Part shown: in pieces, positions 8,087 through 15,868 of the stretch | How positions within the stretch are numbered: position 1 is the stretch's first letter | How the letters are laid out: each line of letters opens with the position of its first letter | Source of the DNA: VAZQ01 sp050179645 | GTDB lineage: Bacteria; Pseudomonadota; Alphaproteobacteria; Rhizobiales; Xanthobacteraceae | Direction of reading: 5' to 3' | Length of the DNA: 47,122 bases | Assembly: GCA_050179645.1 (NCBI GenBank) | Contig: JBFXEX010000038.1 | Coordinates: 1-47,122, forward strand | Made by a program: the position numbers and the translations under genes | Notes under the pieces: model-generated | Told to the model about the DNA's origin: nothing | The model's input: only the letters and a program-made list of their open reading frames with translations | The model's database searches: none

Positions 8087-9532
8087 TCAATCGAGCTTCA
8101 ACGCTCGCTCGACCTGTGCGAGCAGCGGCGCAACGTCATAACCGAGGTAATACGTCGCGCCGACCCGCACCGGGTCGCCCGCGTAGTAGCGCTCGTACTG
8201 CAGCATGCGCTGGCCGAACTGGGTGCCGGTCGCGTCCCAGGCCAGCTTGAACATGCGGATGCGCCGTTCGGCATCGACGCCGGCGCCGCGATAATAGCGC
8301 GCGATGTCGGGCGCGATCTCGGAGCGCATGTCCGCTTCGGTCGGGCTGAGAAGCAGGCCGCCGGCGCCGAGCACCTGCGTCACCTGCACCATGCGCTCGT
8401 ACCACTTGGGCAGGTGGTAGCGCAGCGCCTGCAGCGGCGCGTAGGCCGGGCGGATCGCGCCGCGCCCGGTCGGTTCGGCCTTGAGTTCGGCCGCGAGAAT
8501 CCCGGCCTCGATCAGTTCGAGATAGCCGAGCAACTCGCCGAGTTGCTCCTGCACATGCAGGAACACGTCGGACTTTACCGTCCGCGTCATCGCCACCGCG
8601 ATGGCGGTGAGAAACCGGGTCTTGGCGAGGCCGCGGATCGCGGTCTGGTGGCCGGTGTGATTGCGCACGCTCGCCTGCGCGAACAGCGCATTGCCCATCT
8701 TGACGTCGCCGTAGAGGAAGACGCGCTCCCACGGGATCAACACGTCGTCGAACACGCAGACCGCATCGGGCTCCTCGAAGCGGGCGCCGAGCGGATGGTC
8801 CCACACGCTCTGGGTGCCGCTGTCGAACGGCTCGCGGCAGATGAAGCGCAGCCCCGGCGTCGCGCACGGGATGCCGAAGGCGAGCACATAGCGCTCCTCG
8901 CCGTCGCGCAGGCCGGGCTGCGGATAGACCAGGAGCTCGTCGGCGGTCGGCCCGTGGGTGGCGAGCATCTTGGCCCCGCGCACGATCAGCCCGTCCTTGG
9001 TTTCCTCGACCACGCCGAGATGCGCAAATTCGCCCTCCTGCTCGTGCGAGCCCCTGGAGCGGTCGGTCTGCGGGTTGACGATGGCGTGGGTCAGGAACAG
9101 GTCGCGGTCGCGGCAAGTGCGGTAGTAGTTGCGCACATTGTCGGCGAAGCGCTCGCCGCGCTGGCCGAAGAAATCGGCGCCCTCCGCGAACGTCATCAGC
9201 ACGGTGTTGAGGTAGTCGGGCGAACGGCCGACCAGCCCGAAAGTGGCGTCGGCCCAGACCTTCATGCTCTCGCGGCGCTTGACCAGGTCGGCGTGGCTCG
9301 CGGGCGTGAGGAACGAACTTCCGGCCAGTTCGCCGGTGTCCTCGCAGGTATAGGTCATCACCTCGCGATGCTCGGGCGCGATCTGCAGGTCGTAAAGCTG
9401 CGCGATAGACTGCACCGGCCGCACGAACACCGGGTCCGTCGTGACATCTCCGACGCGGCGGCCCTCGACCCAAATCTCCCGCGGGCTTTGCCGCAGGCCC
9501 TCGATAAACTCAGCTCCGTTCCGCACCGCCAT
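8087..9532 (-). CDS. 4-hydroxyphenylacetate 3-monooxygenase (HpaB) family oxygenase
   Basis: HpaB-type enzymes are FADH2-dependent hydroxylases of phenols that use reduced flavin from a partner reductase. From the ATG at 9532 the product is 481 residues, the family norm; a GGGAGT ribosome site six bases upstream favours this start over a longer in-frame one at 9625. The N-terminus has RNGAEFIEGLRQSPREIWVE. Family features follow: FLTHAIVNPQTDRS, the VRGAKMLATHGPTADELLVY segment, and GRGAIRPAYAPLQALRYHLP. No HpaC-like flavin reductase is adjacent, so the reductase must be elsewhere. Alternative substrates within the family (for example chlorophenols) cannot be excluded. It is divergent from the Bug-type binding protein. 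Confidence 0.85.
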   Translation of the reverse strand: MAVRNGAEFIEGLRQSPREIWVEGRRVGDVTTDPVFVRPVQSIAQLYDLQIAPEHREVMTYTCEDTGELAGSSFLTPASHADLVKRRESMKVWADATFGLVGRSPDYLNTVLMTFAEGADFFGQRGERFADNVRNYYRTCRDRDLFLTHAIVNPQTDRSRGSHEQEGEFAHLGVVEETKDGLIVRGAKMLATHGPTADELLVYPQPGLRDGEERYVLAFGIPCATPGLRFICREPFDSGTQSVWDHPLGARFEEPDAVCVFDDVLIPWERVFLYGDVKMGNALFAQASVRNHTGHQTAIRGLAKTRFLTAIAVAMTRTVKSDVFLHVQEQLGELLGYLELIEAGILAAELKAEPTGRGAIRPAYAPLQALRYHLPKWYERMVQVTQVLGAGGLLLSPTEADMRSEIAPDIARYYRGAGVDAERRIRMFKLAWDATGTQFGQRMLQYERYYAGDPVRVGATYYLGYDVAPLLAQVERALKLD

Positions 9533-9721
9533 GCCGCACTCCCGATCCGCCGCCGTGACGGTGCTGTGGCGCGGTTTCTGGCGCGATGCAACCGGCAAGC
9601 TCGCGTCATGCGCGCGGCCGTCCATCGCATGAGCGATACCGTCGCAGGCGCTGGCATATCGCTTGCTTGAACAGCGGGTCTATGCGGAAATCGCCTGCCC
9701 CACCGCCGCGAAAGGACCGTT

Positions 9722-10696
9722 ATGAAGAAGCTACTGGTTGCCCTTGCGTATGCTGCCGCCGTGCTGTCTGCCGGCGGCGCGTCGGCGCAAACCTATCCGT
9801 CGCGTCCGATCACCTTGATCGCGCCGTTCCCGGCCGGCGGGCCATTGGACACGATCGCCCGCATTCTGGCAGAGCCGATGCGCGCTTCGCTCGGCCAGCC
9901 GGTCGTGGTCGAGAACGTCCCCGGCGCTGGCGGCAATCTGGGCACCGCGCGCCTCGCCCGCGCCGCGCCGGACGGTTACACGATCGGCATCGGGCAGTGG
10001 AGCACGCACGTCGTCAACCCGATCACCTACAAACTGCCCTACCACGTCCTCAACGATTTCGAGCCGATCGCGCTGCTCACCAACACGCCGCAGCTGATCA
10101 TCGCGCGCAAGGACTTCCCGGCGAAAGACGCCAAGGAGCTGATCGCCTGGCTCAAGGCCAATCCCGGCAAGGCCACCGCCGCCACCGTCGGCGCTGCCGG
10201 AGGCGCGCAGGTGTCGTCGATCTATTTTGCCGACAAGGTCGGCACCAAGTTGCAATTCGTGCCGTTCAAAGGCGGCGGGCCGGCGGTGCATGAGATGGTC
10301 GCCGGCCGCATCGACCTCATGCTCGACCAGGGCGCAAATGCGCTCGGCCACGTGCGCGGCGGGTCGATCAAGGCCTACGCGGTGATGGCCAAAGACCGCT
10401 GGACGGCGCTTCCCGACGTTCCGACGCTCGACGAAGTCGGCGCCACTGGACTTCACGTTGCCTACTGGCACGCGATGTGGGCGCCCAAAGGCACGCCGAA
10501 GGAGATTATCGCGAAGCTCAACGCCGCGGTCGTGCAGGCGCTGGCCGATCCCAAGGTCCAGCAGCGACTCGCCGGTGTGGGCCAGGACATCTTCCCGCGC
10601 GCGCAGCAGACGCCCGAGGCGCTCGCCGCTCACCACAAGGCCGAGACCGACAGGTGGTGGCCGATCGTCAAGGCCACCGGCCTCAAGGCGGAGTAG
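9722..10696 (+). CDS. Bug-family tripartite tricarboxylate transporter solute-binding protein
   Basis: A 324-residue periplasmic binding protein. A signal peptide (MKKLLVALAYAAAVLSAGGASA, cut near residue 22) is followed by YPSRPITLIAPFPAGGPLDTIAR and the hallmark GGGNLGT-like segment PGAGGNLGTARLARAAPDGYTI. Bug proteins bind carboxylates or aromatic acids for TctAB-type transporters or for sensing. No tctAB genes are nearby, which is common for this expanded family. AAGGA lies five bases before the ATG. Its position, divergent from the HpaB-like hydroxylase, suggests it binds the aromatic substrate of this block; that is inference. Confidence 0.88.
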   Translation: MKKLLVALAYAAAVLSAGGASAQTYPSRPITLIAPFPAGGPLDTIARILAEPMRASLGQPVVVENVPGAGGNLGTARLARAAPDGYTIGIGQWSTHVVNPITYKLPYHVLNDFEPIALLTNTPQLIIARKDFPAKDAKELIAWLKANPGKATAATVGAAGGAQVSSIYFADKVGTKLQFVPFKGGGPAVHEMVAGRIDLMLDQGANALGHVRGGSIKAYAVMAKDRWTALPDVPTLDEVGATGLHVAYWHAMWAPKGTPKEIIAKLNAAVVQALADPKVQQRLAGVGQDIFPRAQQTPEALAAHHKAETDRWWPIVKATGLKAE

Positions 10697-10734
10697 CACG
10701 AACGCTCGAAGCCGCAAGTAATCGGCGATGCTGG

Positions 10735-10758
10735 GCCCTCTCCATTCCGGGAGAGGGC
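10735..10758. terminator. Hairpin downstream of the Bug gene
   Basis: GCCCTCTC, eight-base loop, GAGAGGGC: an 8-bp perfect stem 38 bases after the stop. It resembles one half of the palindromic repeats at 38302-38456 and 41584-41734. There is no U-tract. Confidence 0.4.
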
Positions 10759-10889
10759 AAGGTGATTAGGCGTCGAGCACTATCGATACGCTCCAGCCAC
10801 ACTTCGTGGCGACCCCGGCGTGCTCGTCCCCAGTATCATCAGGGACTGATTCAAGGGAGTTCCTCGACGGGCAGCCATTGGCGCTGCAA

Positions 10890-10914
10890 GGAACGACTGG
10901 ATGCATCTGACGTT
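10890..10914 (+). promoter_or_regulatory. EcfG-type promoter
   Basis: GGAAC at 10890-10894, 16 bases, CGTT at 10911-10914: a full match to the alphaproteobacterial EcfG consensus, 26 bases before the ATG of the small membrane protein gene at 10940. Confidence 0.65.
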
Positions 10915-10939
10915 GTGCCCTCACATGGAGGCACGACAG

Positions 10940-11179
10940 ATGAGCGACCCGTACATCTCTCCTTCGGGCACGAATCCACCTCGGCATGTTCGCAGGCAGA
11001 GTCCCGCTCGGTTGACACTCGTAGCAGTCGCGATTGCTTTGCTCCTCGGCGTTGGCCTTTGGGAGTTCAACAATCGCCAGGACCGCTCGGCAAGCGATGA
11101 AACTTCCACAGTCGGCCAAAGCGAACGCGCGCCCCTCCCGGCAAAGCCAAGCGGTATGCCTCGGCCCGACGCGCGCTAA
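10940..11179 (+). CDS. Small single-pass membrane protein (79 aa), probable stress gene
   Basis: From the ATG at 10940 (GGAGG nine bases upstream) the product is 79 residues. It has a polar basic start, one helix LTLVAVAIALLLGVGLWEF at about 26-44, and a polar tail rich in S, P and A, giving an N-in single-pass layout or a signal anchor. An upstream ATG frame exists but lacks a better ribosome site and would begin inside or before the predicted transcript start. The EcfG-type promoter directly upstream suggests general stress control. Function unknown. Confidence 0.65.
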   Translation: MSDPYISPSGTNPPRHVRRQSPARLTLVAVAIALLLGVGLWEFNNRQDRSASDETSTVGQSERAPLPAKPSGMPRPDAR

Positions 11180-11208
11180 GACGATCCGGCAGTTCCCGAG
11201 ATGCGCAT

Positions 11209-11233
11209 GGAACGATGTCTCCCATCTCTAGTT
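11209..11233 (+). promoter_or_regulatory. EcfG-type promoter
   Basis: GGAAC at 11209-11213, 16 bases, AGTT at 11230-11233, 24 bases before the ATG at 11258. One base differs from CGTT. Confidence 0.55.
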
Positions 11234-11257
11234 GGGTGCTCGAACGGAGGAGGCATC

Positions 11258-11431
11258 ATGCGCACATCCGACAACGCGTTGGGAACCGCCGCTATGGGGA
11301 TGCTGACCGTGCTGGCGTTCGCCGCCGTCATCGCCTTCGCATGGGGCGGCGTGATCGCTCCCTACAGCGCGAGAGCGCTTGTTCTCGGCGGGCCGCCGGA
11401 ACTCGTAGGCCATCCAATACCTCGCAACTAG
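11258..11431 (+). CDS. Small membrane protein (57 aa), probable stress gene
   Basis: The ATG at 11258 follows a strong GGAGGAGG site. The 57-residue product has one helix, AMGMLTVLAFAAVIAFAWGG at about 12-31, and a short tail ending GGPPELVGHPIPRN. An EcfG-type promoter lies directly upstream, and the gene follows another small membrane protein of the same kind. The family was not recognised. A 7-bp hairpin (CCGATTC / GAATCGG, 11441-11464) lies just after the stop. Confidence 0.6.
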   Translation: MRTSDNALGTAAMGMLTVLAFAAVIAFAWGGVIAPYSARALVLGGPPELVGHPIPRN

Positions 11432-11506
11432 ACCACGGGTCCGATTCCAACACGGGAGAATCGGCACACCGACTTTAATTGAGACTCGTTCTGTGTTGAG
11501 TGAACA

Positions 11507-11532
11507 GGAACCAGCTCAATGGCATGTGCGTT
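11507..11532 (+). promoter_or_regulatory. EcfG-type promoter of a small RNA
   Basis: GGAAC at 11507-11511, 17 bases, CGTT at 11529-11532. No gene start follows within 400 bases; instead a C-rich hairpin and an intrinsic terminator do, so the promoter is assigned to the RNA at about 11540-11615. Confidence 0.6.
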
Positions 11533-11539
11533 CGTGTGC

Positions 11540-11615
11540 CAGTGTGGTCCTGTCCCCCGATCCCCCCGTATGGACCACCGAAACTTGGCCCCGCCGGTCG
11601 GCGGGGTTTTTCTTT
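11540..11615 (+). ncRNA. Candidate GsrN-like stress small RNA with exposed C-rich loop
   Basis: The predicted transcript is about 75 bases. Its 5' hairpin has a 7-bp stem (GTGGTCC at 11544-11550 with GGACCAC at 11572-11578) and a 21-base loop containing CCCCCGATCCCCCC. A short linker leads to the terminator CCCCGCC / GGCGGGG (11589-11606) and TTTTTCTTT. An EcfG-type promoter ends eight bases before the expected start. In Caulobacter, GsrN is a small RNA under the EcfG-class sigma factor whose exposed C-rich loop pairs with the katG leader. The shared plan (promoter, C-rich loop, terminator, small size) makes a GsrN homologue or analogue the best guess. Primary-sequence homology was not tested. 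Confidence 0.6.
11589..11615 (+). terminator. Rho-independent terminator
   Basis: CCCCGCC, loop GGTC, GGCGGGG, then TTTTTCTTT. This is the clearest intrinsic terminator in the left half of the window; it ends the candidate small RNA. Confidence 0.8.
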
Positions 11616-11854
11616 GGCAGGTAGGCGGCGCGCGCCGGACCTATCCCTGTGTAGGCCCTGGGCTTGCTGCGTGTTCCTCGCCGAGCGGAACGAAAATCGA
11701 CGACGACCGCTTAGCGTGTTCGCCTGACGCGAGCGGTCTATGCCCCCCTAAGCGTTGGGTGGACGCCTCGACCTGCCAAACCTTGTTGGGGCGTCCTCTC
11801 TCTACCTCGTTGCGCGAAGTAGCCTGTTGCGGCCCGCGTTGCATGCCCGCGAAT

Positions 11855-11880
11855 GGAACTTGCGACAGGCGCCGTGAGTT
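11855..11880 (+). promoter_or_regulatory. EcfG-type promoter upstream of ku
   Basis: GGAAC at 11855-11859, 17 bases, AGTT at 11877-11880, 71 bases before the Ku start. One base off consensus. Confidence 0.5.
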
Positions 11881-11951
11881 AGATGCTCGCCGCGGCTCGC
11901 CCAACGTCCGATCGCTCGGGCGCTCGACCGTGAGATCAACCGGACCTCCTC

Positions 11952-12788
11952 ATGCCACGCGCCTTTTGGAAAGGGTACCTGCGTCTCTCGCTCGTAACCT
12001 GTCCGATCCAGCTTTTCCCCGCCATCTCGCAGGCTGGCCGGACGCATTTCCATCAGATCAATGCAAAAACCGGCCATCGGCTGCGGCAGCAGATGGTGGA
12101 CGAGGTCACCGGCGAGCCGGTCGACACCGAACACAAAGGCAGGGGCTACGAACTCAGCAAGGGCCGTTATGTGCCCATCGACGAGGACGAGCTCAAGGCC
12201 GTTCGGGTCGAAAGCACTCGAACGATCGACATCGAAGGCTTCGTTCCGCAAAGCGACATCGACAAGCGCTACCTCGACCGGCCGTACTACGTTGCGCCGC
12301 GTGACAAGATGGGCGCGGAGGCGTTCGCGGTGATCCGCGAGGCAATGCGCGACAAGGAGCGCGTGGCGCTCGCCAAAATCGTGATCGCTCACCGCGAGCA
12401 CATCATCGCGCTCGAGCCGCTCGACAAGGGAATATTAGGCACCACGCTGCGTTACGAGCACGAGGTACGTGACGAGGATGAGTATTTCTCCGGCCTGACC
12501 TGGCCGCGCGTCAACAAGGAGATGATCGACCTCGCGTCGCACATCCTGGAGACCAAGGAGGCCAAATTCGATCCTCGCAAGTTCAAGGACGACTACGAGA
12601 CGGCGCTGCGGAAGCTCGTCCGCCGCAAAGCCAAGGGCAAGACCATCGAGGCGCCCGAGGAAGCCGAGAAGCCGGACAATGTGATCGATCTCGCCGAGGC
12701 GCTGCGGCGGAGCTTGGCGTCGCAGCGCCGTCCCACACGCCGTAAATCGCCCGCGAAGAAATCACGCCGGACGCGCAAGGCCGCCTGA
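11952..12788 (+). CDS. ku: Ku protein, non-homologous end joining
   Basis: Bacterial Ku binds DNA double-strand ends as a ring-shaped homodimer and recruits the ligase LigD. The 278-residue protein starts MPRAFWKGYLRLSLVTCPIQLFPA, the usual Ku opening, and continues with FHQINAKTGHRLRQQMVDE, YELSKGRYVPIDEDEL, the DRPYYVAPRD strand and REHIIALEPLDKGILGTTLRY. The C-terminus is a lysine/arginine-rich tail (RRPTRRKSPAKKSRRTRK), common in rhizobial Ku proteins and probably DNA-contacting. No ligD lies in the window. An EcfG-type promoter upstream suggests induction in stress or stationary phase. Confidence 0.95.
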   Translation: MPRAFWKGYLRLSLVTCPIQLFPAISQAGRTHFHQINAKTGHRLRQQMVDEVTGEPVDTEHKGRGYELSKGRYVPIDEDELKAVRVESTRTIDIEGFVPQSDIDKRYLDRPYYVAPRDKMGAEAFAVIREAMRDKERVALAKIVIAHREHIIALEPLDKGILGTTLRYEHEVRDEDEYFSGLTWPRVNKEMIDLASHILETKEAKFDPRKFKDDYETALRKLVRRKAKGKTIEAPEEAEKPDNVIDLAEALRRSLASQRRPTRRKSPAKKSRRTRKAA

Positions 12789-12821
12789 CACATCACCGGA
12801 AGGAGCCGGTCGGGGTCAGAC

Positions 12822-12846
12822 GGAACGCACCCCGCCCTGCCGGGTT
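12822..12846 (+). promoter_or_regulatory. EcfG-type promoter upstream of SDR gene
   Basis: GGAAC at 12822-12826, 16 bases, GGTT at 12843-12846, 27 bases before the ATG at 12874. One base off CGTT. Confidence 0.5.
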
Positions 12847-12873
12847 CTAGCGTTCGGACGATTGGAGCAAGCC

Positions 12874-13893
12874 ATGACGAAGAGCAGCAACGCCGAGGTC
12901 GCGACATCCGATGCATTTCGGCAGGAGGCGGAAACAGTTGCACGCGCGCAGCGCGCCATCCAGCGGAACATCGACAAATCTGATGAAGCGGGCGGCACCA
13001 GGAATAGCAAGCCCAAGGCCATGCAGGCCGGCGCGCGCACCTATCCGGTCCCGCCGCTGCCAGAGCAGCACCTCGACAAGCCGGGCGAAGAGGCAGAACT
13101 CGATCTTCGGCCGATGTACGACGCCCCGCACTACAAAGGGTCGGATAAGCTCAAGGACATGGTCGCGCTCATCACCGGCGGCGATTCAGGCATCGGCCGC
13201 TCGGTTGCGGTCCTGTTCGCGCGCGAAGGGGCCGATGTCGCGGTAGCCTACTTGAGCGAACATGACGATGCCGCCGAAACCAAGCGCGCGGTGGAGAACG
13301 AGGGCGGCCACTGCATTCTGCTGTCGGGGGACGTCGCCAATCCGGAATTCTGCAAAGAAGCCGTGGCGGCGACCGTCGAGAAGTTCGGCCGGCTGGATGT
13401 CCTGGTGAACAACGCCGCTTTTCAGGAGCATGTGAACAAGTTCGAGGACCTGAGCGCGGAGCACTTCGACCGCACCCTCAAGACCAACCTCTATGGCTAT
13501 TTTCACATGGCCAAGGCGGCTGTGCCGGAGATGAAGAACGGCGGGTCGATCATCATGACCGGCTCGGTGACCGGGCTCCTCGGCAACAAGCACCTGCTCG
13601 ACTATTCGTTGACCAAGGGCGGCATCCACGCATTCACCCGTTCGCTGGCGACGCATCTGGTCGAGCGCGGCATCCGGGTGAACGCCGTTGCGCCCGGGCC
13701 GGTGTGGACGCCGCTCAATCCCGCCGACAAGAATGCGGAGCGCGTCGCCAAGTTCGGCGGCGAAACGCCGATGCGCCGCCCCGCGCAGCCCGAAGAGATC
13801 GCGCCGGCGTTCGTTTTCCTCGCGGCGCCAAGCTGCTCGAGCTACATCACGGGCGAAATCCTGCCGATCATCGGCGGCTATTCGGGAGGCTGA
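12874..13893 (+). CDS. Short-chain dehydrogenase/reductase, general-stress-protein-39-like
   Basis: A 339-residue SDR with a long N-terminal extension. The NAD(P) site ITGGDSGIGRSVAVLF is at about residues 98-113, NNAAF follows the LDVLVNN strand, and the catalytic serine/tyrosine/lysine are seen as TGSVTG and DYSLTKGG. It ends in FLAAPSCSSYITGEILPIIGGYSGG. The layout matches Bacillus YdaD/GSP39-type stress dehydrogenases, whose substrate is unknown. The ATG at 12874 has GGAG about seven bases upstream; a TTG at 12862 would overlap that site. The EcfG-type promoter immediately upstream fits stress control. ROK and DUF892 genes follow on the same strand. Confidence 0.9.
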   Translation: MTKSSNAEVATSDAFRQEAETVARAQRAIQRNIDKSDEAGGTRNSKPKAMQAGARTYPVPPLPEQHLDKPGEEAELDLRPMYDAPHYKGSDKLKDMVALITGGDSGIGRSVAVLFAREGADVAVAYLSEHDDAAETKRAVENEGGHCILLSGDVANPEFCKEAVAATVEKFGRLDVLVNNAAFQEHVNKFEDLSAEHFDRTLKTNLYGYFHMAKAAVPEMKNGGSIIMTGSVTGLLGNKHLLDYSLTKGGIHAFTRSLATHLVERGIRVNAVAPGPVWTPLNPADKNAERVAKFGGETPMRRPAQPEEIAPAFVFLAAPSCSSYITGEILPIIGGYSGG

Positions 13894-13993
13894 GCCGCCC
13901 CATCGTTGCCGCCGCACAGCAGGCTTCCGAATTTTCGTTTCGTCGAAACCCTGACGCCGAGTTTTCGTTATCGGCTGTCGAGATGGAGGTATC

Positions 13994-15058
13994 ATGACAG
14001 AGCAATCAGCCGTGGCCCCAACGATTGCGGCGCACGGTGCAACTGTGCTGCCGGCCGTCGAAGTCGACAGCTATAACATCGAGGCTCGCGACGACGAGGG
14101 GTTTGTCGGCGACCGCGCCAGCAAAGGCGCCTTCCGCGCCATCCTGGATAACTGGCGCAAGCTCGCCCGCAAAGACGGCGAAGATCCGCTCGGAGCCGAA
14201 GACAGCGAGGAACTGAGCAAGCAGCAGCTCGATGACGCGCTGACCGGCGACGACATCGAGGCGGCGGGCCTCGTGCATACCGCGATCGAGGAATTCGCTC
14301 AGGAATTTGCGCTGGTGATCCGGCGATATTTGAAGGCGAAGGCCTGGCAGAAGACCGAGCGCGTGGTGATCGGCGGCGGCTTCCGGGCAAGCCGCGTCGG
14401 CGAGATGGCGATCGGCCGGACCGGCCTAATCCTGAAGGCCGACAAGATTGACATCGATCTCGTCCCGGTGCGGCGCGATCCCGACGAGGCCGGACTGATC
14501 GGATCGCTCTTTCTTGCGCCGTCTTGGATCTTCAAAGGTCACGGCGCCATCCTGGCAGTCGATATTGGCGGCACGAACATCCGCGCCGGCGTGGTTGAAA
14601 CCAACCTCAAGCGTGCCGCTGACCTGTCGAAGGCCGGGGTGTGGAAAATGGAGCTGTGGAAGCACGCCGATGAGGAAAAGCTGTCGCGCGGCGCGGCGAT
14701 CGAGCGGCTCATCAAGATGCTCGACAAGCTCGCCGCCCGCGCCGAGAAAGAAGGTCTCAAGCTTGCACCATTCATCGGGATCGGCTGCCCCGGCCTCATC
14801 CGGGAGGATGGCTCGATCGACCGTGGCGTTCAGAACCTGCCGGGCAACTGGGCGAGCAAGTCGTTCAGCCTGCCGGCCGCGCTCCTCGAGGGGCTGCCGA
14901 AGATCGGCGGTGAGGAAACCTCCATCCTGCTGCACAACGATGCCGTGGTGCAGGGCTTGAGCGAAGTGCCGTTCATGCAGGACGTCAAGCGTTGGGGCGT
15001 GCTGACAATCGGCACCGGGCTCGGCAACGCGCGGTTCACCAATCGCGAGCGGGATTAG
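13994..15058 (+). CDS. ROK-family protein (sugar kinase-like)
   Basis: A 354-residue protein with a ROK/hexokinase-like actin fold. The phosphate-binding motif AVDIGGTNIRAGVVETN occurs late, at about residues 189-205, after an unusual N-terminal section containing RVVIGGGFRASRVGEMAIGR. Further fold motifs are GIGCPGLIREDGSIDRGVQNLPGNW and LLHNDAVVQGLSEV, then ILTIG-like VLTIGTGLGNARF. GGAGG lies five bases before the ATG. ROK proteins are sugar kinases or repressors; there is no DNA-binding helix-turn-helix here, so a kinase or kinase-like role is more likely. It follows the SDR gene by 100 bases and may share its promoter. Confidence 0.85.
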   Translation: MTEQSAVAPTIAAHGATVLPAVEVDSYNIEARDDEGFVGDRASKGAFRAILDNWRKLARKDGEDPLGAEDSEELSKQQLDDALTGDDIEAAGLVHTAIEEFAQEFALVIRRYLKAKAWQKTERVVIGGGFRASRVGEMAIGRTGLILKADKIDIDLVPVRRDPDEAGLIGSLFLAPSWIFKGHGAILAVDIGGTNIRAGVVETNLKRAADLSKAGVWKMELWKHADEEKLSRGAAIERLIKMLDKLAARAEKEGLKLAPFIGIGCPGLIREDGSIDRGVQNLPGNWASKSFSLPAALLEGLPKIGGEETSILLHNDAVVQGLSEVPFMQDVKRWGVLTIGTGLGNARFTNRERD

Positions 15059-15129
15059 GACCGGCGCGCACGCCAAGTCAAACGAACGCTGCAGAGCGAG
15101 TTCCACGGCGCGTTTGTCGCGCCTTGTTC

Positions 15130-15155
15130 GGAACAAGTCCGAGCACTCCGCAGTT
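15130..15155 (+). promoter_or_regulatory. EcfG-type promoter upstream of DUF892 gene
   Basis: GGAAC at 15130-15134, 17 bases, AGTT at 15152-15155, 45 bases before the ATG at 15201. Confidence 0.5.
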
Positions 15156-15200
15156 TTCCTGCGGGGGTCATGCAACAACGCCAGCGACAGGAGAGCCGCC

Positions 15201-15731
15201 ATGGGCTTCTTTTCCAAGGACATCAAATCGATCGACGATCTGTTCGTGCATACGCTGCGCGACATTTACTACGCGGAGAACCAGATCCTGAAGTACTACG
15301 CGGAGAACCAGATCCTGAAGGCGCTTCCGGACATGATTCAGAAGGCCAACGACCCGCAGCTGCGGCAGGGCTTTCAGGCGCATCTCGGTGAAACCAAGAA
15401 CCAGGTCGCGCGGCTGGAGCAGGTGTTCCGGCAGCATGGCCATGAGCCGTCGGGCGTGAACTGCCCGGCGATCGACGGCATCATCGAAGAAGCCAACGAC
15501 GTCGCGGGCGAAATTGACGACAAGACTGTGCTCGATGCCGCTCTTATCGCAGCCGCTCAAGCGGTCGAGCACTATGAGATCACCCGCTATGGCAGCCTGA
15601 TCGCCTGGGCCAAGCAGCTTGGCCGCGAGGATTGTGCCGCGCTGCTGCAGCAGAACCTCGACGAGGAGAAAGCCGCCGACAAGAAGCTGACTGCGCTCGC
15701 CGAAAGCCGGATAAACCGCCGCGCAGCCTAA
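15201..15731 (+). CDS. DUF892 / YciF-like ferritin-fold protein with internal duplication
   Basis: DUF892 (YciE/YciF) proteins are four-helix ferritin-like stress proteins with a di-metal centre. The 176-residue product starts MGFFSKDIKSIDDLFVHTLRDIYYAENQILK, the family opening, and has later metal-ligand helices (HLGETKNQVARLEQVF, AAQAVEHYEITRYGSL, LDEEKAADKKL). GGAG lies ten bases upstream of the ATG. An exact tandem copy of 27 bases (15267-15293 and 15294-15320) repeats YYAENQILK, inserting nine residues in helix 1 and doubling a conserved glutamate. Relatives have this motif once. The insertion may disturb the metal site or be an assembly artefact. Confidence 0.92.
   Translation: MGFFSKDIKSIDDLFVHTLRDIYYAENQILKYYAENQILKALPDMIQKANDPQLRQGFQAHLGETKNQVARLEQVFRQHGHEPSGVNCPAIDGIIEEANDVAGEIDDKTVLDAALIAAAQAVEHYEITRYGSLIAWAKQLGREDCAALLQQNLDEEKAADKKLTALAESRINRRAA
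15267..15320 (+). repeat. Exact 27-bp tandem duplication inside the DUF892 gene
   Basis: Two identical 27-base units side by side, in frame, encoding YYAENQILK twice at residues 23-31 and 32-40. No base differs between copies, so the event is recent or artefactual. Confidence 0.97.
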
Positions 15732-15805
15732 GCTTACATATTACTTCAATTGGCGGGGGCGGGACCATGATGTCGCGCCCCCGGTGGCGTTTGTTGCAGT
15801 GCGGC

Positions 15806-15831
15806 GGAACAAATCCGGCGCCTTCCGGGTT
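15806..15831 (+). promoter_or_regulatory. EcfG-type promoter candidate
   Basis: GGAAC at 15806-15810, 17 bases, GGTT at 15828-15831, 37 bases before the ATG at 15869. One base off consensus. Confidence 0.45.
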
Positions 15832-15868
15832 GGCAACACATCATCTCACCAGGCAAGGCAGTGACGTC

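Noticed and set aside
10890..10945. Start of the small membrane protein at the upstream codon 10901
   Set aside because: It would lie inside the promoter element; the ATG at 10940 has the proper ribosome site.
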